This document shows positions 50,623-58,491 of a DNA stretch of 64,000 nt, piece after piece. The DNA comes from Polyangium mundeleinium (GTDB lineage Bacteria > Myxococcota_A > Polyangia > Polyangiales > Polyangiaceae). The notes beneath the pieces are model-generated. The model saw nothing but the letters and a program-made list of their open reading frames with translations, made no database searches and was not told where the DNA came from. The stretch lies in the NCBI RefSeq assembly GCF_028369105.1, contig NZ_JAQNDO010000001.1, forward strand, positions 12,060,501 through 12,124,500. The letters run 5' to 3'. The stretch's first letter is position 1. Every line of letters begins with the position of its first letter. The position numbers and the translations under genes are program-made.

Positions 50623-51564
50623 ATGACGCCGCCGCTCGTGTTCGCCGTCGACCCCGAGGACCCGCGCGCCCCTTCCGAGGAGGTCTGGAACGCCCTGTCC
50701 GCCGAGGAGCGGCGGCGCGTCGTGGACATGCTTCCGGCCGACGTCCCCATCGACGTCATGGCGCCCGAAGGGGATCCGCACCGCGAGGCCAAGGAGCGCA
50801 CCCTCGACGTGCTCGGCCGCTTCTTCCGCCGCATGGGCCGCAGGGTCTACCTCTCCTCGGAGCTCGCGACGTACTACCCGGACCGCCCGCGCATCGTGCC
50901 CGATGTCCTGGCCGTCCTCGACGTCGACCCGCGTCCGCGGTCGAAGTGGGTCGTCGCCACGGAAGGCAAGGGGCTCGACTTCGTGCTCGAAGTGCACGTC
51001 GAGGGCGACAAGCGCAAGGATCACGAGCGCAACGTCGCGCTCTACGCCGAGCTGGGGATCCCGGAGTATTTCATCTTCGACCGGGGCCGACTCAGCCTGC
51101 GCGGTCATCGACTCGTGTCGCCGGGAGCGCGCGTCTACCAGCCCATCGTGCCGCAGGGGGGACGTTATGCGTCCGCGCTGCTGGGGCTCGACTTGATGCT
51201 CGTGGAGGGCCGCCTGCGCTTCGTGGTCGGAGGCACGCCGCTCCTGGAATCGGAAGAGATCATCGGTCAGCTCGAAACGATGGTGGACGGCCTCGTGCAC
51301 CGCCGCGAGGAGGACGAACGCGCGCTCGAAGAGGCGAGGCGGCAGGTCAAGGAAGAGCGTCGGCGGGCCAAACAAGAGCGCAAGCGGGCCGAGGAAGAGC
51401 GCAAGCGGGCCGAGGAAGAGCGCAAGCAGGTGGAGGAAGAGCGCAAGCAGGTGGAGGAAGAGCGCAAGCAGGTGGAGGAAGAGCGCAAGCGGGCCGATGA
51501 GGCCGAACAACGAGTGGCAGCGCTCCAGGCGGAGCTTGATCGCCTCCGCCGCGGCGAGCGGTAG
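50623..51564 (+). CDS. Uma2-family (PD-D/ExK) nuclease-like protein with coiled-coil tail
   Basis: A 313-aa protein. Residues about 55-205 are the Uma2/DUF820 restriction-endonuclease-like fold: LSSELATYYPDRPRIVPDVL holds the Asp of the core, and DFVLEVHVEGDKRKDHERNV holds the E-x-(h)-x region. YAELGIPEYFIFDRGRLSL is the strand typical of the family. The last 85 residues are a charged coiled coil built of heptads EEERKRA / EEERKQV from 21-bp DNA repeats. Uma2 families are expanded in Polyangiales and cyanobacteria; their target is not established. A second Uma2 gene follows. Confidence 0.85.
   Translation: MTPPLVFAVDPEDPRAPSEEVWNALSAEERRRVVDMLPADVPIDVMAPEGDPHREAKERTLDVLGRFFRRMGRRVYLSSELATYYPDRPRIVPDVLAVLDVDPRPRSKWVVATEGKGLDFVLEVHVEGDKRKDHERNVALYAELGIPEYFIFDRGRLSLRGHRLVSPGARVYQPIVPQGGRYASALLGLDLMLVEGRLRFVVGGTPLLESEEIIGQLETMVDGLVHRREEDERALEEARRQVKEERRRAKQERKRAEEERKRAEEERKQVEEERKQVEEERKQVEEERKRADEAEQRVAALQAELDRLRRGER
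51391..51495 (+). repeat. 21-bp tandem repeat inside Uma2 gene 1 (five units)
   Basis: Five consecutive 21-bp units (51391, 51412, 51433, 51454, 51475) each encode seven residues EEERKQV or EEERKRA. Units 2-4 are identical at the DNA level. A degenerate unit precedes them. The copy number is likely variable, changing coiled-coil length by whole heptads. Confidence 0.85.
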
Positions 51565-51637
51565 CTCTCCATCGAGGAGCCGGCCCAGGGGCGGTGCACG
51601 GCTGCCCTCGCCCGGTCAATCCACCCTCCGCCCGTGC

Positions 51638-51643
51638 TACGTT
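51638..51643 (+). promoter_or_regulatory. Candidate -10 element of the second Uma2 gene
   Basis: TGC-TACGTT-CCACAC-ATG: 6 nt between hexamer and start codon, no ribosome binding site, leaderless geometry. Confidence 0.5.
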
Positions 51644-51649
51644 CCACAC

Positions 51650-52492
51650 ATGGACGCACGACCGACCCGCCCTCCCCGCAGGACCGGCCCGATCGAGCTC
51701 CGCGACTTCGGACCGAACGGTCTTCGGCTGGGAACGCCCGACGACTGCTACGACGGCAGCCCGTGGGAGCTCCACCGAGGAGAGCTGGTGGAGCAGATGG
51801 GGAGCAAGGACATCCACGGCATCACCATGGCCCTGCTCGCGGCCTTGTTCCGCGTGCATGCCCGGGAGGGTCACACGGTCCTCGCCGACATCTACTGCGA
51901 CCTGACGGACGAGCAGGGCCCCTCGCTCCGCGCGCCCGACGTCGTCGTCGTCAGCGACCTCGTCGCCCCGCGAAACGACGCCTATCGCGGCACGCCCGTG
52001 CTCGCGGTCGAGATCCGCGGCACGCAGTCGAAGAAGTACCTCGAAGAGAAGGTGAAGCTTTACCTCGAACACGACTGGCCCGAGGTCTGGATCGTCCACG
52101 CCGAGCGGCACGAGGTCGAGGTCCTGCGCCGCGGGGTCGCGTCCGTCGTCTACCGCCCCGGCGCGGAGGTCCCGATGATCCCCGCGCTCGACAAGTACGG
52201 GCTCACGGCGCTGCCCGTGACCGCGTTCTTCGATCAGCGCGAGGTGGCGCGTTACACGGACGAGTGGGTGGAAAAGCGTGGCGAAGCGCGCGGCGAGACG
52301 CGTGGGGAAGCACGTGGTCGTGTCACGTCGATCGAACGGGTCCTCCTCGCTCGCGGCCTGGACATTCCGCCTCTGACGCGCGCGCGCATTGCGACGTGCA
52401 CCGACATCGAGACCCTCGATCGCTGGCTCGTCCTCGCCGCCACCGCCACGAGCGCGAGCGCCTTCGCGAACGCCATCGGCGAACCCGCCTGA
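51650..52492 (+). CDS. Uma2-family nuclease-like protein
   Basis: A 280-aa protein of the same family as its upstream neighbour but from a different branch. The fold runs about residues 40-190: PWELHRGELVEQMGSKDIHG, LADIYCDLTDEQGPSLRAPD with the core Asp, VLAVEIRGTQSKKYLEEKVK with the Glu region, and WPEVWIVHAERHEVEVLRRG. The C-terminal 80 residues have Arg/Gly/Glu-rich repeats (KRGEARGETRGEARGR) and a small helical unit. The ATG at 51650 lies 6 nt after TACGTT. Immediately after the stop codon a 21-bp minisatellite begins. Confidence 0.85.
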   Translation: MDARPTRPPRRTGPIELRDFGPNGLRLGTPDDCYDGSPWELHRGELVEQMGSKDIHGITMALLAALFRVHAREGHTVLADIYCDLTDEQGPSLRAPDVVVVSDLVAPRNDAYRGTPVLAVEIRGTQSKKYLEEKVKLYLEHDWPEVWIVHAERHEVEVLRRGVASVVYRPGAEVPMIPALDKYGLTALPVTAFFDQREVARYTDEWVEKRGEARGETRGEARGRVTSIERVLLARGLDIPPLTRARIATCTDIETLDRWLVLAATATSASAFANAIGEPA

Positions 52493-52905
52493 CCTCGACC
52501 ACGAGGTCCCCGACTTCCACCACAAGGTCGCCGACTTCCACCACGAGGTCGCCGACCTCCTCCACGAGCTCCCCGACTTCGTCCAGGAGGTCCCCGGACT
52601 TCGTCCACGAGGTCCCCGACTCCGACCACGAGGTCCCCGACCTCCTCCACGAGTTCTCCGACTTCGTCCACGAGGTCCCCGACCTCCTCCACGAGTTCTC
52701 CGACTTCGTCCAGGAGGTCCACCGACCTCCTCCACGAGCTCCCCGACCTCCTCCACGAGCTCCCCAACTTCGTCCAGGAGGTCCACCGACCTCCGCCAGG
52801 AGGTCCCCCGACCTCCGCCACGAGCTCCCCGACCTCCTCCACGAGCTCCCCGACTTCGCCCGCGACGTCCCCGACCTCGACCGCGAGGCCCCACGATCCT
52901 GCCCG
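52493..52905. repeat. 21-bp tandem repeat array (about twenty units) after Uma2 gene 2
   Basis: Units follow the pattern GACcTCcTCCACGAGcTCCCC with variation at a few positions. The array starts directly at the stop codon and fills the gap to the next lipoprotein gene. Occasional extra bases (for example near 52596 and 52698) break the reading frame, so it is not one coding repeat. On the minus strand stretches read as heptads ELVEEVG / DLVVEVG, but no start and no stable frame is found. Confidence 0.8.
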
Positions 52906-52979
52906 CGCCCCTGCGTGCTCCGCACGCGACCTCCGTCTACCTGCTAGCCTTGAAGCTCGTTCACCCCGAGGGGCTCGCC

Positions 52980-53696
52980 ATGTCGATGTCGCGTTTGCTT
53001 CCTCTTCTTGCACTTCTCCTCGTTGCCGAGGGATGCGCCTCGCAGACGAACACGCAGCCCCCCGGCGCGCCCCCGACGCCCAAGACCGTCACCCGCGAGA
53101 ACCCGGGCGGCGACGCCGATGATCCCGAGAGCGCCGCCCTCGCCAGGCTCGGCGCCGAACCCTGGGGCTTTCGCCGCGACTTCTGGAACACCCTCCACGT
53201 CCCCCTCGCCGACTGGAAAAACTGGCGCAGGGTCCGCATCTTCGGACACCCCACCCGCGCCTCCTATCGGTACGGCGACGACCACTACGCCGTCGCTTCC
53301 ATCTGGTACACGACCATCGAAGGCCCGAACGAGCCCGAGGCTTGTCTCGCCAAGTTCCTCGACATGGCCACGCCCATCGCCGACGCGAACGGCGTCCGGA
53401 TCGGCGAGCGTCAACGCGTCCGCATGACACAGAGCGTCGGCGCCGAGATCCGTCCCATGATCGTCGACCTCGTCGAAGGCAGGCTCGACAGCTTGCTCGG
53501 CCGCGACGATTACGTCGGCGCCGTCGCCGCCTACCAGTCCTTCCCGGGCACGTGCCTCGTCCAGGGTTTCGCCGTCGTCGCCACCGAACACCGCGACGTC
53601 GCCAAGAAGGTGCGTGATCGATGGGTCGCCGAGGGCGCGAACAAGCTCGTCTGGGAGCGCCACGTCAAAGAGGCGCCCGAGCCCCTGACGCGCTAG
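52980..53696 (+). CDS. Predicted lipoprotein of unknown function
   Basis: A 238-aa protein with signal and lipobox LLVAEGC (Cys about residue 19), then a Pro/Thr-rich linker. The domain (RRDFWNTLHVPLADWKNWRR, FGHPTRASYRYGDDHYAVAS, VAAYQSFPGTCLVQGFAVVA) is mixed alpha/beta and not recognised. The start was placed at the ATG-TCG-ATG pair because the signal peptide begins there and a GAGGGG site precedes it. The frame is open upstream through the minisatellite, which I take as chance. It converges on a small membrane protein gene 5 bp away. Confidence 0.78.
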   Translation: MSMSRLLPLLALLLVAEGCASQTNTQPPGAPPTPKTVTRENPGGDADDPESAALARLGAEPWGFRRDFWNTLHVPLADWKNWRRVRIFGHPTRASYRYGDDHYAVASIWYTTIEGPNEPEACLAKFLDMATPIADANGVRIGERQRVRMTQSVGAEIRPMIVDLVEGRLDSLLGRDDYVGAVAAYQSFPGTCLVQGFAVVATEHRDVAKKVRDRWVAEGANKLVWERHVKEAPEPLTR

Positions 53697-53701
53697 CTCG
53701 C

Positions 53702-53953
53702 TCAAGCGAAAAACGCGACGACCCGCGCCGTCACGTACGTGACGAGCGCGACCACCCACAACGCGGCGCCTTTTCGGAAGCCTTGCCGATATCCCCAGAC
53801 CGGCGCGAGCGGCGGCACGACGAGCGCGAGCATCCCACGCAAGCGGGACGATCCGCGGAGAATCAACCTCCCCGCGAGCCACACGTGCGTGGTCACGAAC
53901 GAGGCGAACCCCACGATCAGGAGGACGACGACGGCAACGTCCTTACCGGACAC
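53702..53953 (-). CDS. Small membrane protein
   Basis: An 83-aa protein with two or three hydrophobic segments (VAVVVLLIVGFASFVTTHVW; MLALVVPPLAPVWGY; AALWVVALVTYVTARVVAFF). No family is recognised. The start is a GTG 7 nt after TAGGCT, again a leaderless arrangement. Confidence 0.65.
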   Translation of the reverse strand: MSGKDVAVVVLLIVGFASFVTTHVWLAGRLILRGSSRLRGMLALVVPPLAPVWGYRQGFRKGAALWVVALVTYVTARVVAFFA

Positions 53954-53960
53954 GCGCCCG

Positions 53961-53966
53961 AGCCTA
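53961..53966 (-). promoter_or_regulatory. Candidate -10 element of the small membrane protein gene
   Basis: On the minus strand GC-TAGGCT-CGGGCGC-GTG, a 7-nt spacing to the start codon at 53953. Confidence 0.45.
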
Positions 53967-54085
53967 GCGCGGGCGGAGCCGACTCGCCTCGACTTCGCAG
54001 ACCTCCCGCGCCCTTTCCCACGAACCCGGCGCGATCACCACGATCGATCCACGCTCGCGGCTCTGTCCCCGCTCCATTTTCACGC

Positions 54086-54091
54086 TAAGCT
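54086..54091 (+). promoter_or_regulatory. Candidate -10 element of the S55 peptidase-like gene
   Basis: GC-TAAGCT-CTGCCC-GTG: hexamer ends 6 nt before the GTG at 54098, with no ribosome binding site. Confidence 0.45.
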
Positions 54092-54097
54092 CTGCCC

Positions 54098-56056
54098 GTG
54101 CCGAGAAGCCTCATCCCCGTCCGCGACACAGATCGCCCCGCCTCTCCTCGATCTTCCCTCCTCGACAGACTCCTCCCCGGCTCCCGCGTCGTGCCCGCAG
54201 GCCTCGCCCTCGGTGTGATCACGAGCGCCCTCGTGGGTGTGGGCGTCGCCGAGGCCGTCACGGACCCGCCCGATACGTTGCCGCTCTCCGAGGTCAAGCC
54301 CGGCATGAAGGGCTACGGGCTCACCGTGTTCTCCGGGACGAACCCCGAGCGCTTCGACGTGGAGGTCATCTCCACGCTCAGGAATTTCCGGCCCAACCAG
54401 GATCTCATCCTCATCAAGACGCCGAACCACCCGCGCCTCGACGTCGCCCGCACCGTCGGCGGCATGAGCGGGAGCCCCATCTACCTCAATGGCAAGATGA
54501 TCGGCGCCTACGCCTATGGATGGCTCTTCGGCGTCGAGCCCATCGCCGGCGTCACGCCCATCAAGTCGATGCTCGAAGAGCTCGCTCGCCCCATGCCGAA
54601 GGCGATCATGCCCATCCCCGGCAAGGGCCCCCTGCCCTCGGCCGACGATGACGGCCGCGTCAAGCGCGACAAACACGCCCGCACGTTCCACGGCGCGCCG
54701 GAAAGTTATGACCTCCAAGGACACGCGACGCAGCTCGCGTCGCGCGCGGCGAGCCTCCTCGCGCCGCCCGAGGGCAGCGCGCTCGCCCGCGCCTCGACGC
54801 CCATCATGCTCGGCGGGCTCGCGGGGTCGTCGCTCAAGATCGCGCAGAACCTGCTCGGGCCGATGGGGATGGAGCCGCTCCAGGCCGGCGGCGGCACCTC
54901 GACGAAGCCCCCGGCCGACGCGCCCACGAAGTTCGTCGACGGCGGCGCGATCGGCGTCGAGTTGATCCGCGGCGACATCTCCGCAATGGGCCTCGGCACG
55001 GTCACGCGCGTGAGCGGCGACAAGCTCGTCGCCTTTGGTCATCCCATGCTCGGCGGCGGCGTCGAGGCATTGCCCACGGCCGTCGCGCGCGTGCACTGGA
55101 TCATGGCGAGCCAGAACCGGAGCTTCAAGATCGGCGAGTCCGTGCGCTCCGTCGGCGCGCTCGTCAACGATCGCCAGGCCGCGATCGTCGTCGATTCGGG
55201 CGTGAAGGCGCCCGTCTTCCCGATGAAGGTCACGATCACCGCGCCCGGCGGCGTCCCGCACCCGACGTGGAACCTGGAGGTCGCGCACGATCAATTCCTC
55301 TCGCCCACGTTCGTCGCGATGGCGATCGGCAACGCGTTCGAGACCTCGGCCTCCGAGCGCAACGACCTCACCTACCGCGCCACGAGCAAGCTGAAGATCG
55401 GCCGCTGGGGCACGATCACGCTGACGGACTTCGGCGCCGGCAACGGCAATCCGCCCGGCGCCGAGGACTTCGTGCGCGGCCGCCTCGTGCGCGCCGTCGG
55501 CTCGCTCATGAACAACCCCTGGGAGTCGGTGTCGATCGAAGGCATCGAGACCGAGGTGAAGGTCTCCTACGAGCGCGACGTCGTCACGTTGCGCGGCGCG
55601 AAGATCCTCGAGCCGGAGATCGACGCGGGCGCGAAGGTGCACATCCAGCTCGAATTGCAGCGCTACCAGGGCAAGACCGAGACGAAGATCATCGAGGTCG
55701 ACGTGCCCACGGAGCTCGCGGGCCGCGAGGTCGAGATCGAGCTCGCCCCCGGCTACGAGGTGGAGCGCCCGCTGCCCTCGCCCGAGAACGTGGCGCAGCT
55801 CGTGGCGAACCTGCCGAACCAGACCTTCGATCCGGAGAGCATCGTGGCCTCGTTCCGGCTGCGCGAGAACGGCGCTGCCTACAAGGGCAAGCTCGCCTCG
55901 CGGCTGCCCGCCGGCGCGCTCGACACGCTCCGCTCGAGCGTCGACTCCGACTCGGCCGAGGTGTTCGTCGCCCAGGTGCAAACCGCCGTGCCGCTGAAGC
56001 AGTTCATGATCGGTCGCGACACCGTGCGCGTGAAGGTCCGCAACGTCCTGCGCTGA
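54098..56056 (+). CDS. SpoIVB/S55-type serine peptidase-like protein, exported
   Basis: A 652-aa protein with a hydrophobic export signal (about residues 33-52). The S55 core starts at LSEVKPGMKGYGLTVFSGTN and holds GGMSGSPIYLNGKMIGAYAY with Ser at about residues 124 and 126, then GVTPIKSMLEELA. A His candidate is in LVAFGHPMLGGG near residue 315. In SpoIVB the His comes before the Ser; here the order is reversed. The C-terminal 300 residues are beta-rich (VKVSYERDVVTLRGAKILEP, VDVPTELAGREVEIELAPGY). No sporulation sigma-factor genes are adjacent. A propeller protein gene follows 89 bp downstream. Confidence 0.83.
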   Translation: MPRSLIPVRDTDRPASPRSSLLDRLLPGSRVVPAGLALGVITSALVGVGVAEAVTDPPDTLPLSEVKPGMKGYGLTVFSGTNPERFDVEVISTLRNFRPNQDLILIKTPNHPRLDVARTVGGMSGSPIYLNGKMIGAYAYGWLFGVEPIAGVTPIKSMLEELARPMPKAIMPIPGKGPLPSADDDGRVKRDKHARTFHGAPESYDLQGHATQLASRAASLLAPPEGSALARASTPIMLGGLAGSSLKIAQNLLGPMGMEPLQAGGGTSTKPPADAPTKFVDGGAIGVELIRGDISAMGLGTVTRVSGDKLVAFGHPMLGGGVEALPTAVARVHWIMASQNRSFKIGESVRSVGALVNDRQAAIVVDSGVKAPVFPMKVTITAPGGVPHPTWNLEVAHDQFLSPTFVAMAIGNAFETSASERNDLTYRATSKLKIGRWGTITLTDFGAGNGNPPGAEDFVRGRLVRAVGSLMNNPWESVSIEGIETEVKVSYERDVVTLRGAKILEPEIDAGAKVHIQLELQRYQGKTETKIIEVDVPTELAGREVEIELAPGYEVERPLPSPENVAQLVANLPNQTFDPESIVASFRLRENGAAYKGKLASRLPAGALDTLRSSVDSDSAEVFVAQVQTAVPLKQFMIGRDTVRVKVRNVLR

Positions 56057-56077
56057 TTGGACGCCCCTCACCCCCAA

Positions 56078-56100
56078 CCCCTCTCCCTGAGGGAGAGGGG
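56078..56100 (+). terminator. Strong hairpin after the S55 peptidase-like gene
   Basis: CCCCTCTCCC (56078-56087), loop TGA and GGGAGAGGGG (56091-56100) form a perfect 10-bp stem. It is the same element type as the hairpin at 17772. It lies between the S55 gene and the propeller gene and may end or attenuate the transcript. Confidence 0.65.
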
Positions 56101-56145
56101 CGAAGTAGCCCCTTGTTTCTCGCCGCCCCGAAGAAAGCTCCACGC

Positions 56146-58215
56146 ATGACATCCCTCTCTCCTGGAAAGATCGCGCGCCTCGGCATCGGCGCGCTCGTCC
56201 TCGCTGCCGCTGTCGTTCCCGCGAAAACCGCCTCCGCCGTCGGTACGCGCACCTTCCAGCTCGACACGATCGACGAGCTCAAGGGCGGTGATCTGACGGG
56301 CGTGAGCGTCGACTCGAACGGCAACGTGCGCGCGGGCCTCACGCTCGGCTCGATCCCCGTGCAGGACGCGAGCAGCGTGTGGAGCTCGGTCGTGCTGCCC
56401 GACGGCTCGGTGCTGCTCGGCACCGGCAGCGACGGCAAGATCTTCAAGGTCTCCGGCGGCAAGGCCACGCTCGTCGCGACGACGGGCGCAATGGCCGTGA
56501 GCTCGCTCGTCGTCGCCTGGAACGGCGACGTCATCGCGGGGACGTTCCCCGACGGCAAGCTTTATCGATTGCCCGCGGGCGGCGGCAACGGCGGCCCCGC
56601 GGCGGCGTTCGGCGATCTGCCGGGCACAGAGGACGTGTGGGCACTCGCGTTCGACGCGAAGTCGAAGTCGCTCTACGCGGCGACGGGGCCCGAGGGGAAG
56701 GTCTTCCGGGTCGATCAAGCGGGCAAGGCGCAGGTGCATTTCGACAGCGACGAGGCGCATATCGTCTCGCTCGCGGTCGCCGACGACGGCACGGTCTACG
56801 CGGGCTCGAATGGCAAAGGCCTGCTCTACAAGATCACGGGTCCGGGCCGCGCGACGGTCGCGTACGACTTCGACGCCGACGAGGTGAAGGCGATCGCGTT
56901 CGGCAAGAACGGCTCGATGTTCGTGGTGGCGAACAAGATGGGCGAGAGCTTCGCGGCGCCGAAGCGCAACCGCACGGGCCCGGCCGGCCCGCAGTCGACG
57001 CGGCCCGCGAAGCCCGGCAAGGGCATGCTCTACCGCTTCGGCAAGGACGGCATCGCCGAGCAGCTCCTCACCGACAACGAGTCGCACTACGTCGCGCTCG
57101 CGGTCGACGACACCGGCGCGCCGTACGTGGGCACGGGCGCCGAGGGGCGGCTCTACACGGTCGACGACGCGCACGTCGCGAGCCTCGTCGCCGATACGGA
57201 CGAGCGCCAGATCGGCGCCGTCGTGGTGAGCGGCAAGCAGCGCTTCCTCGCGACCACCGACCCCGTGGTGTTCCGCGAGATCAAGGGCACGGGCGGCGCC
57301 GACGCGGTGTGGACGAGCAAGGTGCTCGACGCGGGCCTGCGCGCGACGTTCGGTCGTCTGGCGTGGCGCTCCGAGGGTCAGCTCGAGCTCTCCACGCGCA
57401 GCGGCAACACCGAGACGCCCGACGCGACGTGGGGCGCGTGGTCTTCGGGCCTCGGCGCGCCCGGCGACGTGCAGAGCCCGCCGGGCCGTTACGTGCAGAT
57501 CCGCGCGCGGTGGGGCCGCGACCCGAAGGCGGTGCTGCGCGAGGTGACGCTCTACTTCGTCACCGACAACGCGCGCGCGGTGATCACCTCGATCGACGCG
57601 ACGGCGAAGAACAGCGGCAGCAAGAGCGGCAAGATGGGCATCGTCGCCTCGGGCGGCGAGTCGCCGCGGCCGTCGAGCTCGGTCAAGCTCTCGTGGCGCG
57701 TCGACAACCCCGATCAGGACGACCTGCGCTACCGCGTCTCGTACCGCCTCGAAGGCCAGAACACGTGGCGCAGCGTGCAGAAGCCGGGCGAGAAGCTCAC
57801 GCGGCCCGAGCTCGACTGGGACACGACGGGCCTGCCCGAGGGCCCCTACCGCATCCTCGTCGAGGCGACGGACGAGCTTTCGAACCCGCCCGACCGCGTG
57901 CAGAAGCACTCGCTCGAGTCGGCCACGGTCCTCGTCGACAACACGCCGCCCGTCTACAAGGCGCTCGCGATGCAAGGCCGCAAGCTGAAGGGCGAGGTCG
58001 TCGACGGCCTCGGCCCCATCGCCCGCATCGAGGTCTCGATCGCCGGCTCCGACGAGTGGCGCCCGCTCTTCCCGAGCGACGGCGTCCTCGACGAGCCCTC
58101 CGAGGCCTTCGACGTCGACCTCGCGTCGATCGTGCCGCCCGGGGCGCACATCGTGGCCGTCCGCGCCTACGACAGCGCGGGCAACGTGGTCACGCGCGAC
58201 GTCGAAGCGAAGTAA
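56146..58215 (+). CDS. Secreted beta-propeller protein with Fn3-like C-terminus
   Basis: A 689-aa protein with a signal peptide (LGIGALVLAAAVVPAKTASA). Residues about 70-390 contain repeated propeller blades (SVLLGTGSDGKIFKVSGGKA, KSLYAATGPEGKVFRVDQAG, GTVYAGSNGKGLLYKITGPG, APYVGTGAEGRLYTVDDAHV). After a basic linker (APKRNRTGPAGPQSTRPAKP) come a discoidin-like stretch (ATFGRLAWRSEGQLELSTRS, then YVQIRARWGRD) and a fibronectin-III-like domain (DDLRYRVSYRLEGQNTWRSV, EGPYRILVEATDELSNPPD). It is likely a periplasmic or surface binding protein. It is probably co-expressed with the S55 peptidase-like gene unless the hairpin between them terminates. Confidence 0.85.
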   Translation: MTSLSPGKIARLGIGALVLAAAVVPAKTASAVGTRTFQLDTIDELKGGDLTGVSVDSNGNVRAGLTLGSIPVQDASSVWSSVVLPDGSVLLGTGSDGKIFKVSGGKATLVATTGAMAVSSLVVAWNGDVIAGTFPDGKLYRLPAGGGNGGPAAAFGDLPGTEDVWALAFDAKSKSLYAATGPEGKVFRVDQAGKAQVHFDSDEAHIVSLAVADDGTVYAGSNGKGLLYKITGPGRATVAYDFDADEVKAIAFGKNGSMFVVANKMGESFAAPKRNRTGPAGPQSTRPAKPGKGMLYRFGKDGIAEQLLTDNESHYVALAVDDTGAPYVGTGAEGRLYTVDDAHVASLVADTDERQIGAVVVSGKQRFLATTDPVVFREIKGTGGADAVWTSKVLDAGLRATFGRLAWRSEGQLELSTRSGNTETPDATWGAWSSGLGAPGDVQSPPGRYVQIRARWGRDPKAVLREVTLYFVTDNARAVITSIDATAKNSGSKSGKMGIVASGGESPRPSSSVKLSWRVDNPDQDDLRYRVSYRLEGQNTWRSVQKPGEKLTRPELDWDTTGLPEGPYRILVEATDELSNPPDRVQKHSLESATVLVDNTPPVYKALAMQGRKLKGEVVDGLGPIARIEVSIAGSDEWRPLFPSDGVLDEPSEAFDVDLASIVPPGAHIVAVRAYDSAGNVVTRDVEAK

Positions 58216-58235
58216 TCCGACGGCGCCCTGACGCT

Positions 58236-58264
58236 CGTCCCGCTCCTGTCGAGGGAGCGGGACG
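58236..58264 (+). terminator. Hairpin terminator after the propeller gene
   Basis: GTCCCGCTCC (58237-58246) pairs perfectly with GGAGCGGGAC (58254-58263) around a 7-nt loop, plus one more C-G pair outside. The remaining gap to 58491 shows only TAAACT near 58448, a possible -10 element of the next gene. Confidence 0.7.
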
Positions 58265-58491
58265 CGCCAGATGCTGTGCCTCGACCTCGCGCCACGACAC
58301 GGGCGTCATATCTCGACGCCGAAGCCTCCCCCATCGTCCGTGCTCGGCACCGCGCTCGCGCAGCATCCGCGGGCGGGAGGCGGGATTCTGACGCGTCGAT
58401 CCCTTGCGTGAGCGCCTCGCGGCACGGGACGTGAATGAGGGGTGGTGATAAACTCGGGCATTCCTTCCCGCGCTCGCACCCCTCCTTAGCC

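Noticed and set aside
52493-52905. Possible CRISPR array or coding coiled-coil gene on the minus strand
   Set aside because: There are no spacers, and indels break every frame; no start codon with a ribosome site or promoter element was found.
52389-52979. Lipoprotein at 52980 starting much earlier, since the frame is open through the minisatellite
   Set aside because: The signal peptide and lipobox begin at 52980 and a GAGGGG site precedes that ATG; the upstream part is repeat DNA and Uma2 gene sequence.
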